Shown here: positions 9,697-19,600 of the stretch, piece by piece | How the letters are laid out: every line of letters starts with the position of its first letter | Numbering within the stretch: the stretch's first letter is position 1 | Source of the DNA: Hyphomicrobiales bacterium | GTDB taxonomy: Bacteria > Pseudomonadota > Alphaproteobacteria > Rhizobiales > Rhizobiaceae | Length of the DNA stretch: 64,000 bases | Reading direction: 5' to 3' | Assembly (NCBI GenBank): GCA_900472675.1 | Contig: UCJA01000009.1 | Location: 62,001-126,000 of the forward strand | The notes under the pieces: model-generated | The model's input: the letters and a program-made list of their open reading frames with translations, nothing else | Database searches by the model: none | What the model was told of the DNA's origin: nothing | Made by a program: the position numbers and the translations under genes

Positions 9697-10458
9697 CTAG
9701 AAGCGGACGCCTCCCAAGGTGAAACCGCCATCCACGGTGATTTCTTGTCCCGTCACGAAGGCTGCATCGTCTGACAGCAGCCACGCCACAGTCCCCGCGA
9801 TATCTTCCGATCTGCCATTGCGGCGAAGCGGGGTGTGGTTGGCCAGGCGTTTGGCAAACACGGGATCGATGACATCCTCTGCCATCGGGGTCAGGATAAT
9901 ACCCGGATTGATGGCGTTGACGCGGACGTTGTGAGGACCCTGCTCGACAGCGAGTGTCCGCATCATCGCCTGCAGAGCACCCTTGGTGCTGGCATAGGCT
10001 CCCGCGCCGGGCATGACCGCATGCGCCGTCCAGGACGCATTGATGAGAATGCTGCCGTTCTTCAAAAATGGCAGACACGTCTTGATCGTATGAAACGTGC
10101 CGCGCACATTCGTGTCAAACAGCGCATCAAGTTCGTCTGCCGATGTTTCGGCAAGAGGCTTGAAGTCGCCCAGTACCCCCGCATTGGCAAACAGGGCATC
10201 CAGCCTTCCAAACCGCTCAAGAGTGGTTTTGACCGCTGAGGCGACAGCGTCACCGTCTGCAATGTCACAGGCGATCGCAATCGCCATTCCGCCGGCTGCT
10301 TCAATCTCGGATTGAAGCCTGTTGATCGGGTCAGGCCGACGTCCGACGAGAACAACCTGTCCGCCTTCTTCGACAAGGCGAAGAGCCGCGGCCCGCCCCA
10401 TACCGGTTCCGGCTCCCGTGATGAAGATGGTCTTTCCCGTGAATCTGTTCTGCGTCAT
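9697..10458 (-). CDS. short-chain dehydrogenase/reductase (SDR) family oxidoreductase
   Basis: A 253-residue classical SDR. Near the N-terminus is the cofactor motif GAGTGMGRAAA (TGxxxGxG), then the NAG motif (FANAGVLGDF), catalytic Ser in ILINASWTAH, and the Tyr-Lys pair in GAYASTKGAL (YxxxK). The end shows DDAAFVTGQEITVDGGFTLGG, typical of the family. An Arg after the first strand (VGRRPD) suggests NADP preference. Substrate cannot be inferred. ATG at 10458 has AGGAG upstream on the minus strand. It diverges from the LysR gene at 10557 with 98 bases between, the usual layout for a LysR regulator and its target. Confidence 0.85.
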   Translation of the reverse strand: MTQNRFTGKTIFITGAGTGMGRAAALRLVEEGGQVVLVGRRPDPINRLQSEIEAAGGMAIAIACDIADGDAVASAVKTTLERFGRLDALFANAGVLGDFKPLAETSADELDALFDTNVRGTFHTIKTCLPFLKNGSILINASWTAHAVMPGAGAYASTKGALQAMMRTLAVEQGPHNVRVNAINPGIILTPMAEDVIDPVFAKRLANHTPLRRNGRSEDIAGTVAWLLSDDAAFVTGQEITVDGGFTLGGVRF

Positions 10459-10556
10459 GTCGTGCTCCTTGCTGCAGCGTCACGACGGGTGTATTTCCGC
10501 TACCCATTAAAGATAATCACGAAAAACTTTGGTTCATCTGAAAGCAAAGGCATCGA

Positions 10557-11453
10557 ATGGGCCTCTTTCGTTCCATGCAGGTCTTCGTCGCGACGGTCGA
10601 CGAGGGCTCGATGAGTGCGGCCTCCGTCAAGCTCGGCATATCGCCGGCGATGGTGGGGCAGCATGTAGCGGCATTAGAGGAGCGGCTTGGAACGCGTCTT
10701 CTGAACAGGACCACGCGCCGCCAGAGCCTGACGGATTCCGGCAGGAGCTATGTCGAGCAGTGCCGAGACATCCTGGAGCGTGTGGCTGTCGCGGATCAGG
10801 ATGCCGAAGCAGAGCAGTCGGAGCCCCGTGGCCAACTGAAGATTACGGCACCGGTCACGTTTGGCGCAGAAGTCCTGATCCCGGCATTGAAGCGCTACCG
10901 CGTGCTTGCGCCGCAGGTGACGCTGGATATTGCCTTGACGGATCGTAACGTCGACATTGTCGATGAGGGCTTCGACATTGCCTTCCGGATCGGAGAGCTA
11001 CCGGACAGCCGCCTGATTGCACGTCGTCTGGCTCCCTATCGGATGATGATTTGTGCAGCACCCGATTACCTGAAGCAGCATGGTCACCCCGGCCACCCGG
11101 GTGACCTAGCCAACCACGACGCCATCGGCTTTACACCCGCCTCGCGATCGCCCTGGAAACTTGCCAATGGCATTGAGGAGATCGAGGTCTCTCCGCGCAT
11201 GTCGATCACCGTCAACAGTGGTCAGGCCGTCCGCATGGCGGCAAGGGCCGGACTTGGCGTCATCATGCAACCAGCCATGATCCTGGAGGCAGACATCAAG
11301 GCCGGCCTCCTTGTTCAACTGTTTCCGGATTGGCATCTGCGTGAGCGGCCCATGTCACTCCTCTACCATCGTGACCGGCGCATGGCGCCCCGTCTTCGCA
11401 GCATGATCGATTTCGCCGTGTCGGAGTTTTCCGCGGCACCGGACGAAGACTGA
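10557..11453 (+). CDS. LysR-family transcriptional regulator
   Basis: The 298-residue protein has the LysR N-terminal winged helix (RSMQVFVATVDEGSMSAAS, then LGISPAMVGQHVAALEERLG) and an effector-binding domain beginning near residue 90 (GQLKITAPVTFGAEVLIPAL). The wording is that of the CrgA/DmlR-like subgroup, often acting on adjacent dehydrogenase genes. It is transcribed away from the SDR gene, and the 98-base shared region is the probable operator, though I did not find a convincing T-N11-A palindrome. Effector unknown. Confidence 0.85.
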   Translation: MGLFRSMQVFVATVDEGSMSAASVKLGISPAMVGQHVAALEERLGTRLLNRTTRRQSLTDSGRSYVEQCRDILERVAVADQDAEAEQSEPRGQLKITAPVTFGAEVLIPALKRYRVLAPQVTLDIALTDRNVDIVDEGFDIAFRIGELPDSRLIARRLAPYRMMICAAPDYLKQHGHPGHPGDLANHDAIGFTPASRSPWKLANGIEEIEVSPRMSITVNSGQAVRMAARAGLGVIMQPAMILEADIKAGLLVQLFPDWHLRERPMSLLYHRDRRMAPRLRSMIDFAVSEFSAAPDED

Positions 11454-11565
11454 AGCCAGCCGCGGACCGGTTGACGAAACATCGCCGAAGATCTGGTGCG
11501 GCATTCAGAAGGCCGAACGAACGCGGGTTCGTCGCTGTTGCCAACTTCGCCGACCCGCATCGCTG

Positions 11566-12504
11566 TCAGAAGCGAAGGTTCTCTCGAATCCACTCGGCTG
11601 CGGTCGTGACTTTGATGCCATTCCGCTCGTTGAAGCTGTCGCGCTTCGGCCAGGCTACGCCCCTGCCTTCGGCAAAGACCGCCCGATATTTCTTGATGTG
11701 ATTGTCGGGATCCAGCGCAAGTTCCGATTTGAGCTGGGGAACTAACCATTCTCGTTTGGCAAACGAACGCCCAAGCACGGTCTTGAGCTTGTCGGCAACT
11801 TCGCCGTAGGTCACGGTGTCACCCGCAAGATAGACGATCTCGTTGCGGATCGTAGGGTGAGCAAACACCACCTCTGCGGTCAAGGCACCGATATCATCAG
11901 GGGTCGTCAGCGTCACTTCCGTGTCAAGGCTGCCCAAGGCGTTCACCGCGTTCTTTTCGAGATCGACGACCTTAAATACTGGCTCGAACAAAAAGCTGGT
12001 GAACATTCCAGTGGAGATCACGACCCAGTCCGTTTTGTCCTGGCCGCGCAGAAGTTCGCGCACATCAATCTGGGCGTCGAACAGGTCCTGGGGGCTGCCG
12101 CGACCGATGACGTCGAAATCAACGCCAAACTGCCAGGGAAAATACCGCTTCAGCTTGGCTTCGAGCGCAGCTTTTGCGAGTTTCATGGGCGTGTTTCGGC
12201 CGGCGGAAAAGCCGGCACATCCGATCACTGTATCATAGGGTGCAAAGATAGCGGCCAGCTCGCTGATGGAGGCGGCAAGGATATCGCCGGCGACGATCTC
12301 GATCCCCAGGGCGCGAATTTCAGCGACGTCACGCATTTTAACCGGGTCGATGGAGTCGATGGTCGCCGCCCGCAGTAGAACCCCGACTGTTGTCCCGTCA
12401 TGGGTCTTTGCTTTGTGCGCCAGATTACGGAGAACCGGCATGCCGAGTTCTCCGGCGCCGATAACCAGGATCGACTGTGTTTTGACTGCTTGCGAAGAGT
12501 TCAC
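11566..12504 (-). CDS. NmrA-like/isoflavone reductase-type NAD(P)-binding protein
   Basis: A 312-residue Rossmann-fold protein. The N-terminus has ILVIGAGELGMPVLRNLAHK (GxGxxG), followed by a segment typical of atypical SDRs of the NmrA/isoflavone reductase group, and the catalytic region KRYFPWQFGVDFD. It contains TPDDIGALTAEVV, a frequent NmrA-family motif. Such proteins are either NADPH-dependent reductases or redox sensors. The start is GTG at 12504 with GGAAGG upstream. It diverges from the HxlR regulator gene at 12586 (81 bases), suggesting that regulator controls it. Substrate unknown. Confidence 0.78.
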   Translation of the reverse strand: MNSSQAVKTQSILVIGAGELGMPVLRNLAHKAKTHDGTTVGVLLRAATIDSIDPVKMRDVAEIRALGIEIVAGDILAASISELAAIFAPYDTVIGCAGFSAGRNTPMKLAKAALEAKLKRYFPWQFGVDFDVIGRGSPQDLFDAQIDVRELLRGQDKTDWVVISTGMFTSFLFEPVFKVVDLEKNAVNALGSLDTEVTLTTPDDIGALTAEVVFAHPTIRNEIVYLAGDTVTYGEVADKLKTVLGRSFAKREWLVPQLKSELALDPDNHIKKYRAVFAEGRGVAWPKRDSFNERNGIKVTTAAEWIRENLRF

Positions 12505-12585
12505 TTGGAAATCCTTCCCTCATCTCATCGTTGATGTGACGGGGTAAGTGGCATATCTCCAAAGCGGTCGTAAGAAGGTACACGC

Positions 12586-13032
12586 GTGATACCGGAGGGC
12601 AGGACACTGACGAGAGATGAAATCCTCAGCTACTCTCAAGCCGTCTGCGACGGTCTTCGTGAGGACGAGGACGGGGTAAGGCGCGAAGTTTTGACCCACG
12701 CAGGTAACCGCTGGTCGTTGGGTGTCATCCATACACTCGGTGTCTATGGCCGGCTGCGCCATGCGGAGATCGGCCGCAGGATGCACGGCGTTACCCAAAG
12801 GATGCTCACACGCACGCTCCGTCAGCTGGAGAGAGATGGGCTGGTCACCCGCCATGATCTCGTGGAGATGCCACCACGCGTGGAATACGAGCTGACTGAG
12901 CTCGGGATGGGATTGCTGATCCGCATGATCCCGCTCTGGACCTGGGTCGTCGAAAACTCCGATCAGTTCCGGGCGTTGCGTGAAGATTACGATTCCCGAC
13001 CGCAAGAAAAGCCCTCGTGGCAGGCGTTCTAA
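12586..13032 (+). CDS. HxlR-family winged-helix regulator
   Basis: A 148-residue DNA-binding protein with the HxlR pattern: NRWSLGVIHTLG, then GRLRHAEIGRRMHGVTQRML, LERDGLVTR and VEYELTELG. The start is GTG at 12586. Many HxlR proteins sense electrophiles through a Cys just before the helix-turn-helix; here the equivalent stretch (DGVRREVLTHAGNRWS) has no Cys, although one Cys lies further upstream (QAVCDGL). It is divergent from the NmrA-like gene, its likely target. Confidence 0.85.
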   Translation: MIPEGRTLTRDEILSYSQAVCDGLREDEDGVRREVLTHAGNRWSLGVIHTLGVYGRLRHAEIGRRMHGVTQRMLTRTLRQLERDGLVTRHDLVEMPPRVEYELTELGMGLLIRMIPLWTWVVENSDQFRALREDYDSRPQEKPSWQAF

Positions 13033-13111
13033 CGGATGTTTGGAGCGGCCTCGTGAGGATGAGACGGATCATGTAAAATGGCACCCGTCTCAGCTAAGGG
13101 AGGGAAGCTCG

Positions 13112-13450
13112 GTGACCAGATTTCTCGCCGTCTACACCATGAAGCCCGAAGATTTCGAAGCTTTTTATAACCTGTCAGAAGCGCAGCAGGATGCCATCAA
13201 TGCCGAGGGTGTCACCCAGTGGGCGGCATGGGAGGAACGCAATGCTGCGGTCATCCTCGATCGCGGCGGAATGGTCGGCAAGACGACGCGGGTGACAAGG
13301 AGCGGTCTGGCCGATGCCTCCAATCCATTATGCGGCTATCTCGTGGTCGAGGCGGACACCGCCGATTCAGCCGCACGGCTGTTCTTGGACCATCCGCACC
13401 TCACCGTCTTTCCGGGCGACGGCATCGACATCATGCCTTTTGTGACCTGA
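13112..13450 (+). CDS. YCII-related small protein, 112 aa
   Basis: The protein begins at GTG 13112, preceded by a strong AAGGGAGGGAAG site; a longer frame from 12980 overlaps the HxlR gene and is not favoured. It reads MTRFLAVYTMKPEDFEAFY, and later GYLVVEADTADSAARLF with DHPHLTVFPG, resembling YCII-domain proteins, a ferredoxin-like fold of unknown biochemical role seen in small enzymes or stress proteins. It follows the HxlR gene in the same direction (79 bases), so it may belong to the same transcript. The family call is moderate. Confidence 0.6.
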   Translation: MTRFLAVYTMKPEDFEAFYNLSEAQQDAINAEGVTQWAAWEERNAAVILDRGGMVGKTTRVTRSGLADASNPLCGYLVVEADTADSAARLFLDHPHLTVFPGDGIDIMPFVT

Positions 13451-13547
13451 ACTGCTTGGTGGGCATCACCTCCGACTTGACCGTCGGTCCGGAGGAGCCG
13501 GACACGTGCCGCGTTCCAACCTGATTGTCGATCGGCGCCTGCAAACG

Positions 13548-13578
13548 AAAAAGGCTCCGATCTTCACCGGAGCCTTTT
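13548..13578. terminator. bidirectional intrinsic terminator
   Basis: GGCTCCG (13553-13559) pairs with CGGAGCC (13568-13574), flanked by AAAAA on the left and TTTT on the right. It lies between the YCII-like gene (plus) and the gpr-like gene (minus) and can serve both. Confidence 0.85.
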
Positions 13579-13606
13579 CTCATATAAAACCTGGACTTGG
13601 ATCCGT

Positions 13607-16600
13607 TCAGCCGAAGCGGCCGGCGGCATGGGCGAGCATGGTGTAGACCTTGCCCGTATCCGAGGTGAGGTAGCTCTGCGTCACCGTCTTGTCGCGATCC
13701 GTGCGGGCAACATCCGCCAGCAGCTTCTCGAAGTCGGCGATATAGCGGTCGACGGCTGTGCGGAACTCCGGCTCGCGCTCGTACTTGCGCTTGATCTCGT
13801 CGAAGGTCTGCTGGCCCTTCAGCGTGTAGAGGCGACGGGTGAAGACGTCGCGCTCGCCGCGCTGATAGCGCCGCCACAGGTCGACCGAGGCATCATGGTC
13901 GATGGCGCGGGCGATATCCACGGAGAGCGAATTGAGCGATTCCACCATGTGGCGCGGGTTGCGGTTGTCTGCGGCAGGCCGCTGGGCCGGTGCGGGCTCG
14001 GCTGTGCGGGCCGGCTGCGGCCGTGCGGGTGCTGCTGCAGTCTCGCTGGGCTCGTCGCGGGAGGCGCCGCGCAGCAGGTCGCTGATCCATCCACCTTCGC
14101 CGTTGCGGGGTGCTGCCTCAGCTGCCCGGGCCGGTGCGGCAGCGGGACGGTCGAGAGGCAGCGTGCCACGCAGCGAGTTGGCTGCATAGGGATCGGCCCG
14201 TGGCGCGGCAGGCGCCGGCTGCGGACGCTCGGTAAGCTGTGGCGCAGGAGCTGCCTGCAGGAAGGCCGCCGGTGCGACGGGTGCCGGTGCTGCAGGCTGT
14301 ACAGCCACCGGCTGGGGCGCGGGAGCGGGAGCAGGGGCCTGGGCCACGGGGGCAGCCGGACGCGGGGCCGGTGCCTGCGGTGCCGGACGCTGTGCGACAG
14401 GCTCGGCGATCTCAAGCTGCTGGGCAGAGCGGCCGACCAGCTGGGAGATGTCCTGCAGGGCCTTGATCTGCTCGGAAACCGCACGGCGCATGGCGGCAGC
14501 GCTTTCCTTGGCTTCCTCGGGAAGATCGAAGGCGCCGCGCTTCAGTTCGGTACGCGTCACATCGAGTTCCTGGCGGATATCCTGGGCGGAGCGGCGGATC
14601 TCGTCGGTTGCCCCGGCAAACCGGCCGATGGCGTCCTCGACCGAATCCCGCAGCGTTTCGCGCAGCTGGTCGGCAGCGGTACCGGACCGGTTGGCCGCGT
14701 CGCCGAACAGCTTTTCCACATCGCCGAGCGAGCTGGACAGGCTGTTGCGCATGCGCTCAGACAGTTCGCGAGCCCGCTTTTCTGCGTCCGAAAGCGTGGC
14801 TTCGATGCTGCGGGTGGTTTCGTCGCCCGCATCACGCATCGCTTCGCGCATGGCTTCCGCCGTGTGCTCGGCGCGCTGCTGGGTTTCGCCCAGACGGCGG
14901 CCGATATCGGCGAACGAGGCATGCAGGCTTTCCCGCAGTGTCGTGCCCACCTGCGACGACCGTTCTTCGGCGCGCTGGAAGGCGCCGTCGACGAGAGCCG
15001 TGAGGTTGGCCATCGTGACTTCAATTTCTTCCGAGCGCTTGACGAGGCCGGCCGACAGGGTGCGAAGGGCGCTCTGGCGCTCCTCGAGCGTGCTGGCAAG
15101 GTTCGACTGGGCGGCGCCCAGCAGTTCCGACGCCTGGCCGAGAACCTTGGAGTGCTCCTCGAACCGGCCGACGATACCGCCGACCTGGCTGAGCGTCTGT
15201 CCCGAGACATTGACCAGCCGGTCGATGTTGTTCTCGAGCAGGCGGCTTGAGCCGGACACGAGATCGGCAGCCGAGCTTGCCGACTGGGCAAAGCGGTTGG
15301 CCGTTGCATCCAGCCGGTCGTCGGCTTCGTTGATCTGCCGTGTGGCCTGTTCCGAGACCTGGGTGATCTCCCTGGTCGCCTGCTGGACGAGTTCGGCAAT
15401 GCCCGAGTTGCTCAGTTCCAAGCGGTCGATCAGGCTGCTGACATTGGCGGCAAGACCCTGCTCGACGGCACGCATGGTGCCGGCAGCATTTTCCGTCCGC
15501 TGGCTGATGGCGGCCAGCGTCTGGTTGGTGCGGGCCGAGATGGCGTCGATGAGGGCAGCATTCTCGGTACGAATCCGGTCACTCGTATCCTGGGCGGCGG
15601 CGGAGAGGCGCTCGGCGCCGTCCTGGGCCGCAGCACCGATCCGTTCGGCAGCCACGCGACCGGTTTCGGCATATTCTTCCACCATCGGCCGTGCCTTCTC
15701 GTCGAGCAGGCGCGACAGTTCGGCTGAGCGGCTGGCCAGCATGGAGTTGAGGTCGCGGGCACGTCCGTCGATGGCCGAGCGGATGGCTTCGCCGCGGGCA
15801 GCCAGGGCCCGGTCGACGCCGTCGAGTGCAACCGTCAGCTCGCCTGCAGTTTCAGCAAGGCTGGTGCGCAGAGTGCTGCCGCGCGTGTCGAGTGCCTTCT
15901 CGGCGTCGTTCAGCGCGTCGTTGATGGCACTGACCTGACGCTTCACCAGGTCGTCGGCTTCGGCCACCTTGTGGATGATCGAATTGCCGGCTTCCGAGAA
16001 GGCCTGCGCCACGGTTGCGGCCTGGCCCGCCAGACGGTTCTGCGTTTCGGAAATGCGCCCGACGATCTCGTTGGAGCGTTCCTCGATGGAGCGCGTGAAC
16101 TCGCTGTTGCGGTCGCTCAGCTCCTGGGTGAAGTCGGCGCCGGCACGGGCAAGCGCTTCAGCCGAACGGCTGGCTTCGCTGTCCATGCCCTGAGCGGCAG
16201 CGCTGACGGCTTCGCGAAGCGTGGAGGCGAGGCCGACGGCCTTGCCTTCGATCGTCCGGGTGACGTTGTCGAGGCCGACGGTGAGGGCCCGGTCCATGGT
16301 GCCGAGACGTTCTTCGATGCGCGCGGTGCGGCTGTCGAGCGTGTCGGCGATCCGGTCAGTCGCTTCGAGGCCGACCCGTTCGATGTCGGCTGCACGGGCG
16401 GCAAGCGCGCCGTCGATGCGGCTGGTCGTGTCGCCGGAAACCCGTTCCATCTCGGCAGCGCGGCTGGCGAGCGTCTGGTCGAGGCGTTCTGCGGCTTCGC
16501 CGGAGACGCGCTCCAGGTCGGCAGCACGGCCGGCAAGTGTCTGGTCGAGGCGTTCTGCGGCCTCGCTGGAGACGCGCTCCAGGTCGGCAGCCCGGCTTGT

Positions 16601-19600
16601 CAGCGTCTGGTCGAGGCGATTTGCGGCTTCCCCGGAGACCCGCTCCAGGTCGGCAGCACGGCCGGCAAGTGTCTGGTCGAGGCGGTCTGCGGCTTCGCCG
16701 GAAACCCGCTCCAGGTCGGCAGCCCGTGCACCGATAACGGCCGAGGCACGCTCGGTGACGTCATTGGTAATGCGCTCGAGTTCGGCCGTGCGGTTGCCCA
16801 GTGCGTTGGCAAGGTTCTCGCCCGCCGTATCGACAAGCTGCGTCACATTGCCGACTTCGTTGCGGATGCGGTGTTCCAGACCGCCAAACGTGGTCTCGAT
16901 GCGGTTGCCGGCGCTGTCGAGTGCCGTCGACACACCGCCCACTGTCTGCTCGACCCGGCTCGAGAACATGTCAGCCGACTGGCTGATGTCGCGGGCGGCC
17001 TCGCCGAGCTGGCCGGCAATCGAGCCGACATTGTCGCGAAGCCGCGTTTCAAGCGTTTCGGCAGCGCTGTCGATGACATTGCGCATGGCTTCCTGCTGGC
17101 TCTCCAGCGACATTTCCAGCATGCCGGCGCTGGCAGCGATGGTCGTGCCCATCACGGTCGCCTGGTCCATCAGCATTTCGCCAAGGTTGTTGCGGGCGTC
17201 CGTAAGCGTCGTTGCGATCGCGTTGGAGCGGTCGTCGAGCGCTGCGCGAAGGCGGTCGTAGCCGGAACCCAGCGTATCGGAGATCTCGCGGTTGGCTGTC
17301 TCCAGCGTGTCGCCGATGCGCACATGCGCCGTGCCGACGCTGCTGGCAATCTCGCGGCTGGCCGTTTCGACCGTGCCGGTTAGCTGCTGCGTGGCGGAGC
17401 CCAGCGTTTCTGCAAGCTCTTGGCTTGCCGTGCCGAGCGTGAGAGCGATGTCCTGGTTGGCCGAGCCCAGCGTATCCGCCAGCTGCTGATGGCCGATCCC
17501 GATCGTCGCTGCCATCTGGTCGTGGCGGGTCCCGAGCGTTTCCTGCATGCGCTGCAGGCCGTCGTTGAGGCTGGTGTCGAGGCGCGAGGAGCCGTCCGAG
17601 AGAGCCGCTTCGACGCGACCTGCGGCACCGCCGACGGTTTCCTCAAGGCGTGCACCGCCGGCTTCCAGCAGGCGGGCAAGCTCGGCCGTCCGGGTTTCCA
17701 GCGAAATGTCGAGGTTAAGCTGGTTATCGGCAAACGACGCCTGCAGCGCTTCGGCACGCTGGGCGAAGGATTCCTCGATGCGGCGATCCGCATCCGAGAC
17801 CGCGCCGATCAGGGCTGTCGTCTTGTCGTCCAGAGCGCCGCTGAGGCGGTCTTCATGCAGCGCAAGCGAGGTTGCGAGCTCCATCGACTTGTCGTCGAGG
17901 ATTTCTGCCATCCGTGCCTGGTTGGCCGAAAGTGCCGTCTCCATCTGCGAAGCGCGGCGTTCCAGTTCGCCACCCAGGCGTTCCTCGCCCTGCGACAGGG
18001 TCTGTGCCAGGGCATCCGTCTTTTCGTCGAACAGGCCGGCGAGGCGCTCCGGCGTACCAGACATCAGCTGACCGATGGACTCGGTGCGCTCGTCCAACAG
18101 GCTCGCCAGGCGGTCGTGGCTGCCGGTTACGGCGTCGATGATCGAGCCGGTCCGCGTGGTGATCGTTTCTTCAAAGCGGTTCTGCGTGTCCGACAGGGAC
18201 GAGGCAAGCGCGCTGCCACGTTCAGCCATCACGGCATCGATCTTCTCGTGCGCATTGCCGATGCTGACCTGGATTTCCGAGCTGCGGGCAGCAAGCGCAT
18301 CGGCGAATTCGCGCGACCGGCTCTCGAGCATCGAGTCCAGCACGTCCTGGCCGGTCCCGAGCGTTGTCGCCAGTGACAGCTGCTGGTCGGTCAGCGCATT
18401 GCTGATGTGCTCGACGCTGCTGCTGAGAATGCCTTCCATCGCTTCCGTGCCACCGGCAACGGTTTCGTTGATGCGGGCGAGGCTGTCCATCAGCTTGCTG
18501 TCGAGCGAGCCTGCGCGCTGGTCAAAGGCGGTGGTGAACTGCGACAGGCCTTCGTCGAACGTCGTGCTGAGCTGGCCGACGGTTCCCTGCAGTCGTTCTT
18601 CAAAGAGACCCGAGCGCAGGTCGAGATCCATCACGGCGTCGTCCGCAGCCGACTGCAGGGTCTGGCGGAAGGCCGCGCCCTTGTCGTTGAGCGAGCGGTT
18701 GAGTGTGGCCAGTACCGTGTCGAGCGATCCCACCAGGGTGCGCTCGCTGCCGTTCAGGCCCTCGGTGATTTCGCGGGTGCGCGCCAGCAGCGTCTCGTTG
18801 AGCTGCCGGGTCCGGTCGGCCAGTGCCGCGTTGAGCTTTTCGGTGCTGGCATCAAGCGTCGAGGCGCGGGTCGCGAATTCGCTGAGCAGCGTGTTTCCGC
18901 GCTCGGTCATGGTGGTGGAGATCGAGTCCAGGCGATCGTCGAACTCGTGGGCAAGAGCAATGCCCGAAGCGCTCAGCGTCTGGACGAGGTTGTCGGTCTT
19001 TGCAGACAGCAGCGTGCTCAGCGCTTCGCCAGCGGCGTCCGTCTTTTCCATGAGGATTGCGGCGCGCGTGTCGATCAGCGAGGCCAGCGCCTGGCCTGTG
19101 GTGGCCAGACGCACGGAGATTTCCTCCGTGGCAAGCGACAGGTCTTCCTTCAACTGGTCATGGGCGCCGACGATCGACGAGCGGATGCGCTCGGCGTGGT
19201 TGACGATGGCGTCACGCTCGGCACTCAGTTCATGCACGAGGCCGCGGACGCGAAGCTCGTTGTCGCTGTAGCTGCGCTCCAGCGCGTTCACTTCGGAATG
19301 AACCAGGGTCTCCAGTTCGGAAGCACGGGCGATGGTGCGCTCGATCCCTTCGTTCATGGCGGAGACTTCGCGGCGAACGGCCTGGCCGACGCTCATGATC
19401 CGCTCGGAGGCAATGGTTTCCGGCTCCGACAGGCGCAGCGCCACTTCCGCCATGGAGCGGGCCGCGTTCTTGAGGTCGTGGGCGCGGGCCATCATCGTGG
19501 CGAAGGCGAAGAACAGCAGGATGGGAACGATGATGCCGACCGCCAGTGCGACCACGCCCGGTGCGGCGAGAATGCCGGCAACCGAAGTCGTCTGCCAAAG

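Noticed and set aside
13628..15250. 540-codon plus-strand frame opposite the gpr-like gene
   Set aside because: Antisense shadow of the repeats; Gly/Arg/Cys-rich without any family motif. The same holds for long plus-strand frames at 14448-15938, 15971-17383, 17420-18376 and 18407-20146.
16340..16735. regularly spaced repeat resembling a CRISPR array
   Set aside because: The 66-bp units are contiguous with no spacers and lie in frame inside a coding sequence encoding 22-residue helical repeats.
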